Positions 32,646 to 49,100 of a stretch of DNA of 64,000 nt are shown here, in pieces. Numbering within the stretch: position 1 is the first letter of the stretch; each line of letters begins with the position of its first letter. A program made the translations under genes and the position numbers. This DNA is from Chamaelirium japonicum (taxonomy: Eukaryota; Streptophyta; Magnoliopsida; Liliales; Melanthiaceae), in assembly GCA_947650365.1 (NCBI GenBank), contig OX393553.1:40223949-40287948 (forward strand), in the 5' to 3' direction. The notes under the pieces were generated by a model. It did not search any database, was not told where the DNA came from, and saw only the letters and a program-made list of their open reading frames with translations.

Positions 32646-34074
32646 AATGGATCGTACGAATGAGTAAGAATGGATCGTACGAATGAAATAGAATGGATTG
32701 TACGAATGAATTAGAATGGATCGTACGAATGAATTAGAATGGATCGTATGAATGAATTAGAATGGATCGTATGAGTGAATTCGAATGGATCGTGCGAATG
32801 AATTAGAATGGATTGTACGAATGAATTAGAATGGATCGTATGTGCTAATGAATTAGAATGGATCGTATGAATGAAATAGAATGGATCGTATGAATTAGAA
32901 TGGATCGTACGAATGAATTAGAATGGATCGTACGAATGAATTAGAATGGAACGTACGAATGAATTAGAATGGATCGTGTGAAAGAATTAGAATGGATTGT
33001 ATGAATGAATTTGAATGGATCGTATGAATGAATTAGAATGGATCGTGCGAAAGAATTAGAATAGATCGTACGAAGGAATTTGAATGGATCATACTAATGA
33101 ATTAGAATAGATTGTGCGAATGAATTAGAATGGATCGTATGAATGAATTAGATTGGATCGTACGAATGAATTAGAATGGATACATTCGTGCAAATGAATT
33201 AGAATGGATCGTACGAATGAGTAAGAATGGATCGTACGAATGAAATAGAATGGATTGTACGAATGAATTAGAATGGATTCATTCGTGCGAATGAATTAGA
33301 ATGGATCAAGCGAATGAATTAGAATGGATCGTTCAAATGAATTAGAATGGATTGTACGAATGTATCCATTCTAATTCATTCGTACGATCCATTCTAATTC
33401 CTTCGAATGGATTGTACGAATGAATTAGAATGGATACATTCATGCGAATGAATTAGAATGGATCGTGCGAATGAATTAGAATGGGTCGAATTAGAATGGA
33501 TACATTCGTTTGAATGAATTAGAATGGATCATACGATTGAGTAAGAATGGATCGTACGAATGAAATAGAATAGATCATACGGATTGGATCGTAGGAAGGA
33601 ATTAGAATGGATCGTACGAATGAATTAGAATGTATCAAACGAATGAATTAGAATAGATTGTGCGAATGAATTAAAATGGATCGTACGATTGAATTAGAAT
33701 GGATCATATGAATGAATTAGAATGGATCGTATGAATGAATTAGAATGGATCGTATGAATGAATTAGAATGGATCTTATGAGTGAATTCGAATGGATCGTG
33801 TGAAAGAATTAGAATGGATTGTATGAATGAATAAGAATGGATCGTATGAATGAATTAGAATGGATCGTACGAATGAATTAGAATGGATCGTACGAATGAA
33901 TTAGAATGGATACATTCGTGCGAATGAATTAGAATGGATCATACGAATGAGTAAGAATAGATCGTACGAATGAATTAGAATGGATCGTACGAATGAATTA
34001 GAATGAATTAGAATGGATCGTACGAATGAATTAGATTGGATACATTCATGCAAATGAATTAGAATAGATCGTAC

Positions 34075-34104
34075 GAATGAATTAGAATGCATTCTAATTC
34101 ATTC
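34075..34104. repeat. 30-bp perfect palindrome at a strand switch, second site
   Basis: Identical to the palindrome at 25012-25041 and to 51831-51860. The flanks at this site and at 51831 also match for some 200 bp, including the odd string TTTATTCGTAATTCGTACG. Confidence 0.92.
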
Positions 34105-37100
34105 ATACGATCCATTCTAATTCGTTCATACAATCCATTCTAAATCATTCTAATTTATTCGTAATTCGTACGATCCATTCTAATTCATTAGCACAATCCA
34201 TTCTAATTCATTCGTACGATCTATTCTATTTCATTCGTATGATCCATTCTTACTCAATCGTATGATCCATTCTAATTCATTCGCACGAATGTATCCATTC
34301 TAATTCATTCGTAAGATCCATTCTAATTCATTCGCACGATCCATTCTAATTCATTAATACGATCCAATCTAATTAATTCACACGATCCATTCTAATTCAT
34401 TCGCACGAATGTATCCATTCTAATTCATTCGTACGATCCATTCTAATTCATTCGCACAATCTATTCTAATTCATTCGTACGATCCATTCTAATTCATTAG
34501 CACGATCCATTCTAATTCATTCGTACGATCCATTCTAATTCATTCGTACGATCCATTCTAATTCATTCTCACGATCCATTCGAATTCATTCATACATGTA
34601 CGAATGAATTAGAATGGATACATTCATGCGAATGAATTAGAATGGATCGTATGAATGAATTAGATTGGATCGTATGAATGATTTAGAATGGATCGTGCGA
34701 ATGAATTAGAATGGATCGTACGAATGAATTAGAATGGATCGTACGAATGAATTAGAATGGATACATTCGTGCAAAAGAATTAGAATGGATTGTATGAATG
34801 AATTAGAATGGATCGTGCGAATAAATTAGAATGGATCGTACGAATGAATTAGAATGGATACATTCGTGCGAATGAATTAGAATGGATCGTGCGAATGAAT
34901 TAGAATGGATCGTACGAATGAATTAGAATGGATCGTGCGAATGAATTAGAATGGATCGTGCGAATGAATTAGAATGGATCGTGCGAATGAATTAGAATGG
35001 ATGGTACGAAGGAATTAGAATGGATCATATGAACGAATTAGAATGGATCGTATGAATGAATTAGAGTGGATACATTCGTACGCATGAATTTATCCATTCT
35101 AATTCATTCGTACGATCCATTCTAATTCATTCACACGATCCATTATAATTCATTCGTACGATCCATTCTAATTCATTTGCACGATCCATTCTAATTCATT
35201 CATTCGATCCAATCTAAATCATTCATACGATCCATTTTAATTCATTCGCACAATCTATTCTAATTCATTCGTACGATCCATTCTAATTCATTCGTACGAT
35301 CTATTCTAATTCATTCGTACGATCCATTCTAATTCATTCATACGATCCATTCTAACGTACGAATGAACTAGAATGGATCGTACGAAGGAATTAGAATGGA
35401 TCGTACGAAGGAATTAGAATGGATCGTATGAATGAATTAGAATGGATATATTCGTACAATCCATTCTAATTCATTCGTACGATCCATTCTAGTTCATTCG
35501 CAAGAATGTATCCATTCTAATTCATTCGTACGATCCATTCTAATTCCTTCGTACGATCCATTCTAATTCATTCGCACGATCTATTCTAATTTCTTCATTC
35601 TAATTCATTCGCACGAATGTATCCATTCAAATTCATTCGTACGATCCATTCTAATTCATTCGCACAATCTATTCTAATTCATTTATACAATCCATTCTAA
35701 TTCATTTGCACGATCCATTCTAATTCATTCATACGATCCATTCTAATTCATTCATATAATCCATTCTAATTCTTTCATACGATCCATTCTAATTCAATCG
35801 TACGATCCATTCTAATTCATTCGTATAATCCATTCTATTTCATTCGTACGATCCATTCTTACTCATTCGTACTCGTACGATCCATTCTAATTCATTCGTA
35901 CAATCCATTCTAATTCATTTGCACGAACGTATCCAGATCCATTCTAATTCATTCGCACGATCCATTCAAATTCATTCGCACGATCCATTCTATTTCATTT
36001 GTATGATCCATTCTAATTCATTCATACGATCCATTCTAATTCATTCGCACGATCCATTCTAATTCATACGTACGATCCATTCTATTTCATTCGTACGATC
36101 CATTCTAATTTATTCATACGATCCATTCTAATTCATTCGTACGATCTATTCTTATTCATTCCCATGAATGTATCCATTCTAATTCATACGTACGATCCAT
36201 TCTAATTCATTTATACCATCCAATTTAATTGATTCATACAATCCATTCTAATTCATTCGCTCGAATTTATCCATTCTAATTCATTCGTACGATCCATTCT
36301 ATTTCATTCGTACGATCCATTCTTACTCATTCGTACGATCCATTCTAATTTATTTGCACGAATATATCCATTCTAATTCATTCGTACGATCCATTCTAAT
36401 TCCTTCGTACGATCCATTATAATTCATTCGCACAAATGTATCCATTCTAATTCATTCGTACGATCCATTCTAATTCATTCATACGATCCATTCTAATTCA
36501 TTAATACGATCCAATCTAATTCATTCATACGATCCAATCTAATTCATTCGCACGATCCATTCTAATTCATTCATATAATCCAATATAATTCATTCATACG
36601 ATCCATTCTAATTCATTCGCACGAATGTATCCATTCTAATTCATTCGTACGATCCATTCTAATTCATTCATACCATCCATTCTAATTCATTCGTATGATC
36701 CATTCTAATTCATTTGCACGATCCATTCTAATTCATTCATACGATCCAATCTAATTCATTCGTACGATCCATTCCTTCGTACGACGAATGAATTAGAATG
36801 GATCGTGCGAATGAATTAGAATGGATCGTACGAATGAATTAGAGTAGATACATTCGTATGAAGGAATTAGAATGGATCTTACGAATGAATTAGAATGGAT
36901 ACATTCGTGCGAATGAATTAGAATGGATCGTATGAATGAATTAGAATAGATTGTGCGAATGAATTAGAATGGATCGTGCGAATGAATTAGAATGGATCAT
37001 ACGAATGAATTAGAATGGATACATTTGTGCGTTCGAATTCATTCATATGATCCATTCTAATTCATTCGCACGAATGTATCCATTCTAATTCATTCGTATA

Positions 37101-40100
37101 ATCCATTCTAATTCCTTCGTACGATCCATTCTAATTCGTACGAAGGAATTAGAATGGATCGTACGAAGGAATTAGAATGTACGATCTATTCTCATTTATT
37201 CGTACGATCCATTCTAATTCATTTGTATGATCCATTCTAATTCATTCGCACGAATGTATCCATTCTAATTCATTCGTACGATCCATTCTAATTCATTCGT
37301 ACAATCCATTCTATTTCATTCGTACGATCCATTCTAACTCATTCGTACGACCCATTCTTACTCATTCGTATGATCCATTCTAATTCATTCATACGATCCA
37401 TTCTAATTCATTCGTACGATCCATTCTAATTCGTTCGTACGACCCATTCTAATTCATTAATATGATCCATTCTAATTCATTCGTATGATCCATTCTAATT
37501 CATTCGCACGAATGTATCCATTCTAATTCATTCGTACGATCCATTCTAATTGATTCGTACAATCCATTCTATTTCATTCGTACGATCCATTCTTACTCTT
37601 TCGTATGAACCATTCTAATTCATTCATACAATCTATTCTAATTCAATCATACGAACCATTCTAATTCATTCGTACGATCCATTCTAATTCATTCGCATGA
37701 TCCATTCTAATTCATTCGTACGATCCATTCTAATTCATTCGTCCGATCCATTCTAATTCCTTCGTACGATCCATTCTAATTCCTTCGTACGATCCATTCT
37801 AATTCCTTCGTACGATCCATTCTAATTCATTCATACGATCCATTCTAATTCATTCGCACAAATGTATCAATTCTAATTCATTCGTACGATCCATTCTAAT
37901 TCATTCGCACGAATGTATCCATTCTAATTCCTTCGTACGATCCATTCTAATTCCTTCGTATGATCAATTCAAATTCCTTCGTACGATCCATTCTATTTCA
38001 TTCGTATGATCCATTCTAATTCATTCATACGATCCATTCTAATTCCTTCGTACGATCCATTCTAATTCATACGATCCATTCTATTTCATTCATATGATCC
38101 ATTCTAATTCATTCGCACGATCCATTCTAATTCATTCATATGATCCATTCTAATTTATTCGTATGATCCATTCTAATTCATTCGCACGATCCATTCTAAT
38201 TCATTCATACGATCCATTCTAATTTATTCGTACGATCAGTTCTAATTCATTCGCACGATCCATTCTAATTCATTCATACGATCCATTCTAATTCATTCGT
38301 ACAATCCATTCTAATTCATTCGCACGAATGTATCCATTCTAATTCATTCGTACGATCCATTCTAATTCATTCGTACGATCCATTCTAATTCATTCGCACG
38401 ATCCATTCTAATTCATTCATACGATCCATTCTAATTCATTCGTACGATCCATTCTAATTCATTCGTACGATCCATTCTAATTCATTCGTACGATCCATTC
38501 TAATTCATTCGCACAATCTATTCTAATTCATTCGCACGATCCATTCTAATTCATTCGCCGTACGAATGAATTAGAATGGATCATATGAATGAATTAGAAT
38601 GGATTGTGTGTCCATTCTAATTCATTCGCACGATCCATTCTAATTCATTCATACGATCCATTCTAATTCATTCGCACGAATGTATCAATCTAATTCATTC
38701 GCATGAATTTATCCACTCTAATTCATTCGTACGATCCATTCTAATTCATTTGCACAATCTATTCTAATTCATTCGTACAATCCATTCTATTTCATTCGTA
38801 CGATCCATTCTTACTCATTCGTACGATCCATTCTAATTCAGAATGGATACATTCATGCGAATGAATTAGAATGGATCATACGATTGAGTAAGAATGGATC
38901 GTACGAATGAAATAGAATGGATCGTACGAAGGAATTAGAATGGATCGTACGAAAGAATTAGAATGGATCGTACGAATGAATTAGAATGGATATATTCGTG
39001 CGAATGAATTTGAATGGATCGTGCTAATGAATTAGAATGGATCGTACGAAGGAATTAGAATGGATCGTACGAATGAAATAGAATGGATACATTCGTACGA
39101 ATGAATTAGAATGGATACATTCGTACAATCCATTCTAATTCATTCGTACGATCCATTCCGTACGATCCATTCTAATTCATTCGCACGAATGTATCCATTC
39201 TAATTCATTCGTGCGATCCATTCTAATTCATTCGTACGATCCATTCTAATTCATTCGTACGATCCATTCTAATTCATTCGCACAATCTATTCTAATTCAT
39301 TCGTACGATCCACTCTAATTCATCCGCACGATCCATTCTAATTCATTTGCACGATCCATTCTAATTCATTCATACAATCCATTCTAATTCTTTTGCACGA
39401 ATGTATCCATTCTAATTCATTCGTACGATCCATTCTAATTCATTCGTACAATCCATTCTATTTCATTCGTACGATCCATTTTAATTCATTCGTACAATTC
39501 ATTCTAATTCATTCGTACGATCCATTCTACGAACCATTCTAATTCATTCGTATGTTCCATTCTAATTCATTAGGACGATCCATGCTAATGAATTAGAATG
39601 GATCATACGAATGAATTAGAATGGATCGTACGAAAGAATTAGAATGGGTCGTACGATGGAATTAGAATGGATCGTACGAAGGAATTAGAACGGATCGTAC
39701 GAAGGAATTAGAATGGATCGTATGAATGAATTAGAATGGATCGTACAAATGAATTAAAATGGATACATTCGTCGCACAATCTATTCTAATTCATTCGTAC
39801 GATCCATTCTAATTCATTCGTACGATCCATTCGAATCCATTCGTATGATCCATTCTAATTCATTCGCACGAATGTATCCATTCTAATTGATTCGTACGAT
39901 CCATTCTAATTCATTCACACAATCTATTCTAATTCATTCATACGATCCATTCTAATTCATTCATACAATCCATTCTAATTCATTCGTACGATCCATTCTA
40001 ATTCATTCGCATGAATGTATCCATTCTAATTCATTCGTACGATCCATTCTAATTCATTCACACAATCTATTCTAATTCATTCATACGATCCATTCTAATT

Positions 40101-43100
40101 CATTCATACAATCCATTCTAATTCTTTCACACGCACGAATACATTCGTACGATCCATTCTTACTCATTCGTACGATCCATTCTAATTCATTCGCACGATC
40201 CATTCTAATTCATTCATACGATCCATTCTAATTCTTTCATACGATCCATTCAAATTCATTCGCACAATCTATTCTAATTCATTCATATGGATACATTCGT
40301 GCGAATGAATTAGAAAGGATCGTATGAATGAATTAGAATGGATCGTACGAAGGAATTAGAATGGAACGTACGAATGAATTATAATAGATTGTGCGAATGA
40401 ATTAGAATGGATCGTACGAAGGTATTAGAATGGATCATACGAATGAATTAGAATGGATATATTCGTGCAAATGAATTAGAATGGATCGTATGAATGAATT
40501 AGAATGGATCGTACGAATGAATTAGAATGGATCATACGAATGAATTAGAATGGATATATTCGTGCAAATGAATTAGAATGGATCGTATGAATGAATTAGA
40601 ATGGATCGTACGAATGAATTAGAATGGATACATTCGTGCGAATGAATTAGAATGGATACATTCATGGGAATGAATTAGAATGGATCGTACAAAGGAATTA
40701 GAATGGATCATACGAATGAAATAAAATGGGTCGTACAAAGGAATTAGAATGGATCATACGAAGGAATTAGAATGGATCGTACGAAGGAATTAGAATGGAT
40801 CGTACGAATGAATTAGAATGGATACATTCGTGCGAATGAATTAGAATGGATCATGCGAATGAGTAAGAATGGATCGTACGAATGAAATAGAATGGATCGT
40901 ACGAATAAATTAGAATGGATCGTGCGAATGAATTAGAATGGATCGTACGAATGAGTAAGAATGGATCGTATGAATGAATTAGAATGGATCGTGCGAATGA
41001 ATTAGAATGGATCGTACGAATGAATTAGAATGGATCGTACGAATGAATTAGAATGGATCGTACGAATGAATTAGAATTGATCGTGCGAATGAATTAGAAT
41101 GGATTATACGAATGAAATAGAATTGATCATACGGTTGAAATAGAATGGATCGTACGAAGGAATTAGAATGGATCGTATGAATGAATTAGAGTGGATACAT
41201 TCGTGCGAATGAATTAGAATGGATCGTACGAATGAATTAGAATGGAATGGATACATTCATGGGAATGAATTAGAATGGATCGTACAAAGGAATTAGAATG
41301 GATCATACGAATGAAAGATAATGGGTCGTACAAAGGAATTAGAATGGATCGTACAAAGGAATTAGAATGGATCGTACGAGTGAATTAGAATGGATACATT
41401 CGTGCAAAAGAATTAGAATGGATTGTATGATTGAATTAGAATGGATCGTGCAAATGAATTAGAATGGATCGTGCGAATGAATTAGAATGGATCGTACGAA
41501 TGAATTAGAATAGATTGTGCAAATGAATTAGAATGGATCTACGAATGAATTAGAATTGATACATTCGTGCGAATGAATTAGAATGGATCGTATGAATGAA
41601 TTAGAATGGATCGTATGAGTGAATTCGAATGGATCGTGCGAATGAAATAGAATGGATTGTACGAATGAATTAGAATGGATCGTACGAATGAATTAGAATA
41701 GATACATTCGTGCGAATCCATTCTATTTCATTCGTACGATCCATTCTTACTCATTCGTACGATCCATTCTTACTCATACATACGATCCATTCTAATTCAT
41801 TCGCATACGAATGAATTAGAATGGATCATACAAATGAATTAGAATAGATTGTGCGAATGAATTAGAATGGATCGTACGAAATGAGCAAGAATGGATCGTA
41901 CGAATGAAATAGAATGGATTGTACGAATGAATTAGAATGGATTCATTCGTGCGAATGAATTAGAATGGACCATGCGAATGAATTAGAATGGATCGTACGA
42001 ATGATTTAGAATGGATCATACGAATGAATTAGAATGGATCGTACGAATGAATTAGAATGGATACATTCGTGCGAATGAATTAGAATGGATCGTAAGAATG
42101 AGTAAGAATGGATCGTACGAATGAAATAGAATGGATTGTGGGAATGAATTAGAATGGATCGTACGAATGAATTAGAATGGATCGTGTGAAAGAATTAGAA
42201 TGGATTGTATGAATGAATTAGAATGGATCGTATGAATGAATTAGAATGGATCGTGCGAATGAATTAGAATGGATCGTACGAATGAATTAGAATGGATCGT
42301 ATGAATGAATTAGAATGGATCGTACGAATGAATTAGAATGGCTCGTATGAATGAATTAGATTGGATTGTATGAATGAATTAGATTGAATCGTATAAATGA
42401 ATTAGAATGGATCGTGCAAATGAATTAGAATGGATCGTACGAAGGAATTAGAATGGATCAAACGAATGAATTAGAATGGATCGTATGACGTGTGAAAGAA
42501 TTAGAATGGATTGTATGAATGAATTAGAATCGTACGAATGAATTAGAATGGATACATTCGTGCGAATGAATTAGAATGGATCGTAAGAATGAATTAGATT
42601 GGATCGTATTAATGAATTAGAATGGATCGTGCGAATGAATTAGAATGGATCGTACGAATGAATTAGAAGAGATACATTCGTGCGAATGAATTAGAATGGA
42701 TCGTATGAATGAATTAGAATGGATCGTATGAGTGAATTCGAATGGATCGTACGAATGAATTAGAATAGATTGTGCGAATGAGTAAGAATGGATCGTACGA
42801 AGGAATTAGATTGGATCGTATGAATGAATTAGAATGGATCGTGCGAATGAATTAGAATGGATCGTACGAATGAATTAGAATGGATCGTATGAATGAATTA
42901 GAATGGATCGTACAAAGGAATTAGAATGGATCGTACGAATGAATTAGAATGGATCGTATGAATGAATTAGAATGGATCGTGTATCCATTCTAATTTATTC
43001 GTACGATCCATTCTAATTCATTCGCACGATCCATTCTAATTCATTCATACGATCTATTCTAATTCATTCGCATGAATGTATCCATTCTAATTCATTCGTA

Positions 43101-46100
43101 CGATCCATTCTAATTCATAAGTATGATCCTTTCTAATTCATTCATACGATCCATTCTAATTCATTTGCACGATCCATTCTAATTCATTCATACGATCCAT
43201 TCTAATTCATTCGTACAATCCATTCTATTTCATTCGTACGATCCATTCTAATTCATTTGCACGATCCATTCTAATTCATTCATACGATCCATTCTAATTC
43301 ATTCGTACAATCCATTCTATTTCATTCGTACGATCCATTCTAATTCGTTCGTACGATCCATTCTAATTCATTCGTACAATCCATTCTAATTCATTCGTAC
43401 GATCCATTCTACGATCCATTCTAATTCATTCGTACGTTCCATTCTAATTCATTAGCACGATCCATGCTAATGAATTAGAATGGATAGTACGAATAAATTA
43501 GAATGGATCGTACGAAGGAATTATAATGGATCGTACGAAGGAATTAGAATGGATCGTACGAAGGAATTAGAATGGATCGTGCGAATGAATTAGAATGGAT
43601 TGTATGAATGAATTAGATTGGATCGTATAAATGAAATAGAATGGATCGTACGTATCAATTAGAAAGGATACATTCATGGGAATGAATTAGAATGGATCGT
43701 ACGAAGGAATTAAAATGGATCGTATGAATGAGTAAGAATGGATTGTATGAATGAATTAGAATGGATCGTACGAATGAGTAAGATTGGATTGTACGAATGA
43801 ATTAGAATAGATCGTGCGAATGAATTAGAATGGATCGTGCGAATGAATTAGAATGGATCTGGATACATTCATGCGAATGAATTAGAATGGATCGCACGAA
43901 TGAATTAGAATGGATCGTACGAATGAATTAGAAAGGATGGTGCTAATGAATTAGAATTGATCATACGAATGAATTAGAATAGATTGTGCGAATGAATTAG
44001 AATGCGTACGAATGAAATAGAATGGATGGTACGAATGAATTAGAATTGATTCATTCATGCGAATGAATTAGAATAGATTGTGCGAATGAAATAGAATGGA
44101 TCGTACGAATGAATTAGAATGGATAAATTCGTGCGAATGAATTAGAATGGATTGTATGAATGAGTAAGAATGGATCGTACGAATGAATTAGAATGGATTG
44201 AATTAGAATAAATCGTACGAATGAATTAGAATGGATCGTATGAATGAATTAGAACAAAGGAATTAGAATGGATCAAACGAAGGAATTAGAATGGATCGTA
44301 CGAATGAATTAGAATGGATACATTCGTGCGAATGAATTAGAATGGCTACATTCGTGCGAAAGAATTAGAATGGATCGTACGAATGAATTAGAATGGATAC
44401 ATTCGTGCGAAAGAATTAGAATGGATCGTATGAATGAATTAGAATGGATCGTACGAATAAATTAGAATAGATCGACGAATGAATTAGAATGGATCGTACG
44501 AATGAATTAGAATAGATACATTCGTGCGAATGAATTAGAATGGATCATACGAATGAGTAAGAATGGATCGTACGAATGAAATAGAATGGATTGTACGAAT
44601 GAATTAGAATGGATCGTGCGAATGAATTAGAATGGATCGTACGAATGAGTAAGAATGGATCGTACGAATGAAATAGAATGGATCGTACGAATGAATTAGA
44701 ATGGATCGTACGAATGAATTAGAATGGATATATTCGTGCGAATGAATTAGAATAGATCGTACGAATGAGTAAGAATGGATCGTACATTCGCGCGAATGAA
44801 ATAGAATGGATTGTACGAATGAATTAGAATGGATCGTACGAATGAATTAGAATGGATACATTCGTGCAAAAGAATTAGAATGGATACATTCGTGCAAAAG
44901 AATTAGAATGGATTGTATGAATGAATTAGAATAGATCGTACGAAGGAATTAGAATGGATCGTACGAAGGAATTAGAATGAATCATACGAATGAAATAGAA
45001 TGGATTGTACGAATGAATTAGAATGGATCATGCGAATGAATTAGAATGGATCATACGAATGAATTAGAATAGATTGTGCGAATGAATTAGAGTGGATCGT
45101 ACGAATGAATTAGAATGGATCGTACGAATGAATTAGAATGGATCGTATGAATGTATTAGAATGGATCGTGCGAATGAATTAGAATAGATCGTACGAATGA
45201 ATTAGCATCGTAAGAATGAATTAGATTGGATCGTATGACTGAATTAGAATGGATCGTACGAATGAATTAGAATGGATCGTATGAATGAATTAGAATGGAT
45301 TGTGCGAATGCATTAGAATGGATCGTATGAATGAATTAGATTGGATCATACGAATGAATTAGAATGGATCGTACGAATGAATTAGAATGGATCGTATGAA
45401 TGAATTACAATGGATACACAATCCATTCTAATTCATTCATTCGAATGGATCGTACAAATGAATTAGAATGGATCGTATGAATGAATTAGAATGGATCGTG
45501 CGAATGAATTAGAAAGGATCGTACGATACGAATGAAATATAATGGGTCGTACAAAGGAATTAGAATGGATCGTACAAAGGAATTAGAATGGATCGTACGA
45601 AGGAATTAGAATGGATCGTACGAATGAATTAGAATGGATACATTCGTGCGAATGAATTAGAATGGATTGTACGAATGAGTAAGAATGGATCGTATGAATG
45701 AATTAGAATGGATACATTCGTGCGAATGAATTTAAATGGATCGTGCGAATGAATTAGATTGGATTGTACGAATGAGTAAGAATGGATCGTACGAATGAAT
45801 TAGAATGGATCGTACGTCTAATTCATTCATACGATCCAATCTAATTCATTCATACGATCCATTCTAATTCATTCGTACGATTCATTCTAATTCTTTCGTA
45901 CGATCCATTCTAATTCATTCATTCGATCCATTCTATTTCATTTGCACGAATGTATTCATTCTAATTCATTTGCACGAATGAATCCATTCTAATTCATTCG
46001 TACAATCCATTCTAATTCCTTCGTACGATCCATTCAATTTCATTCGTATGATCCATTCTAATTCATTCGTACGATCCATTCCAATTCCTTCGTACGATCC

Positions 46101-49100
46101 ATTCTAATTCATACGATCCATTCTATTTCATTCATATGAATTAGAATGGATCGTATGAATGAATAAGAATGGATCGTATGAATGAATTAGAATGGATCGT
46201 ACGAATGAATTAGATTGGATCATATGAATGAATTAGAATGGATCGTGCGAATGAATTAGAATGGATCGTACGAATGAATTAGAATGGATCGTACAAAGGA
46301 TGGATACATTCGTGCGAATGAATTAGAATGGATCGTACGAATGAATTAGAATGGATCGTATGAATGAATTAGATTGGATCGTATGAATGAATTAGAATGG
46401 ATCGTGCGAATGAATTAGAATGGGATCGTACGAATGAATTAGAATGGGTATATTCGTGAAAATGAATTAGAATGGATCGTATGAATGAATTAGAATGGAT
46501 CGTACGAATGAATTAGAATGGATCGTACGAATGAATTAGAATAAATGGATCGTAGGAATGAATTAGAATAGATACATTCGTGCAAATAATGGATCATACG
46601 AATGAGTAAGAATGGATCGTACGAATAAAATAGAATGGATTATACGAATGAATTAGAATGGATCGTACGAATGAATTAGAATAGATTGTATGAATGAATT
46701 AGAATGGATCGTACGAATGTATTAGAATGGATTGTGCGAATGAATTAGAATGGATCGTACGAATGAATTAGATTGAATACATTCGTGCGAATGAATTAGA
46801 ATGGATCGTACGAATGAGTAAGAATGAATCGTATAAATGAAATAGAATGGATTGTACGAATGAATTAGAATGAATTCATTCGAATGAATTAGAATGGATC
46901 GTACGAATGAATTAGAATGGATCGTACGAATGAATTAGAATGGATACATTCGTACGAATGAATTAGAATGGATACACGATCCATTCTAATTCATTCATAC
47001 GATCCATTTTAATTCATTCGTACGATCCATTCTAATTCTTTCACACGATCCATTCTATTTCATTCATACGATCCATTCTAATTAATTTGCACGATCCATT
47101 CTAATTCATTCATACGATCCATTCTAATTCATTCGTACGATCCATTCTAATTCATTCGCACGATCTATTCTAATTCATAAGTACGATCCATTCTAATTCA
47201 TTCGTACGATCCATTCTAATTCCTTCGTACGATCCAATCTAATTCATTCGTACGATCCATTATAATTTATTCGCACAATCTATTCTAATTCATTAGCACG
47301 ATCCCTTCTAATTCATTCGTACGATCCATTCTATTTCATTCGTACGATCCATTCTAATTCATTCGTACGATCCATTCCTATTCCTTCGTACGATCCATTC
47401 TAATTCCTTCGTACGATCCATTCTAATTCATTTGCACGAATGTATCCATTCTAATTCATTCGTACGATCCATTCTAATTCATTCGTACAATGCACTCTAT
47501 TTCATTCGTACGATCCATTCTTACTCATTCGGACGATCCATTCTAATTCATTCGTACGAATGTATCCATTCTAATTCCTTCGTACGATCCATTCTAATTC
47601 CTTGTACAATCCATTCTATTTCATTCGTACGATCCATTCTTACTCATTCGTACGATCCATTCTAATTCATTCGTACGATCCTTTCTAATTCATTCGCACG
47701 ATCCATTCTAATTCATTCATATAATCCAATCTAATTCATTCATACGATCCATTCAAATTCATTCGTATGATCCATTCTAATTCCTTCGTACGATCCATTC
47801 TAATTCATTCATACGATCCATTCTAATTCATTCGTACGATCCATTCTATTCATTCGCACGATCCATTCTAATTCATTCATACAATCCATTCTAATTCTTT
47901 CACACGATCCATTCTAATTCATTCGCAATCTATTCTATTTCATTCATACGATCTATTCTAATTCATTCGTAAGATCCATTCTAATTCATTCGTTTGATCC
48001 TTCTAATTCATTCGTACGATCCATTCTATTTCATTCGCACGATCCATTCTAATTCATTCGCATGATCCATTCTACTTCATTCGCACGATCCATTCTAATT
48101 CATTCATACGATCCATTCTAACTCATTCGTATGATCCATTCTAATTCATTCGCGATCCATTCTATTTCATTCCTACGATCCATTCTTACTCATTCGTACG
48201 ATCCATTCTAATTCATTCGCACGAATATATCCATTCTAATTCATTCGTACGATCCATTCTAAATCATTCATACGATCCATTCTAATTCATTCGTACGATC
48301 CAGTCTAATTCATTCACACGATCCATTCTAATTCATTCGTACGATTCATTCTAATTCATTCTTTTGCACGATGCATTCTAATTCATTCGCACGAATGTAT
48401 CCATTCTACTTCATTCGTACGATCCATTCTAATTCATTCGTACAATCCATTCTATTTCATTCGTACGATCCATTCTTACTCATTCGTACGATCCATTCTA
48501 ATTTATTCGCACGAATGTATCCATTCTAATTCATTCGTACGATCCATTCTAATTCATTCATACGATCTATTCTAATTCATTTGCACGATTATATCCATTC
48601 TAATTCATTCGTATGATCCATTCTAATTCCTTCGTACGATCCATTCTAATCCCTTCGTACAATCCATTCTAATTCATTCGCACGATCCATTCTAATTCAT
48701 TCGCACGATCCATTCTAACTCATTCATACGATCCAATCTAATTCATTCATACGATCCATTCTAATTCCTTCGTACGATCCATTCTATTTCATTCGTATGA
48801 TTCATTCTAATTCCTTCGTACGATCCATTCTTATTCATTCCCATGAATGTATCCATTCTAATTCATACGTACGATCCATTAGAATGAATAAGAATGGGTC
48901 ATACGAAGGAATTAGAATGGATCATACGAATGAAATAGAATGGATCGTACGAAGGAATTAGAATGGATCGTATGAATGAATTAGATTGGATCGTATAAAT
49001 GAATTAGAATGGATCGTGCGAATGAATTAGAATAGATCGTGCGAATGAATTAGAATGGATTCTACGAACGAATTAGAATGGATCGTACGAAGGAATTAGA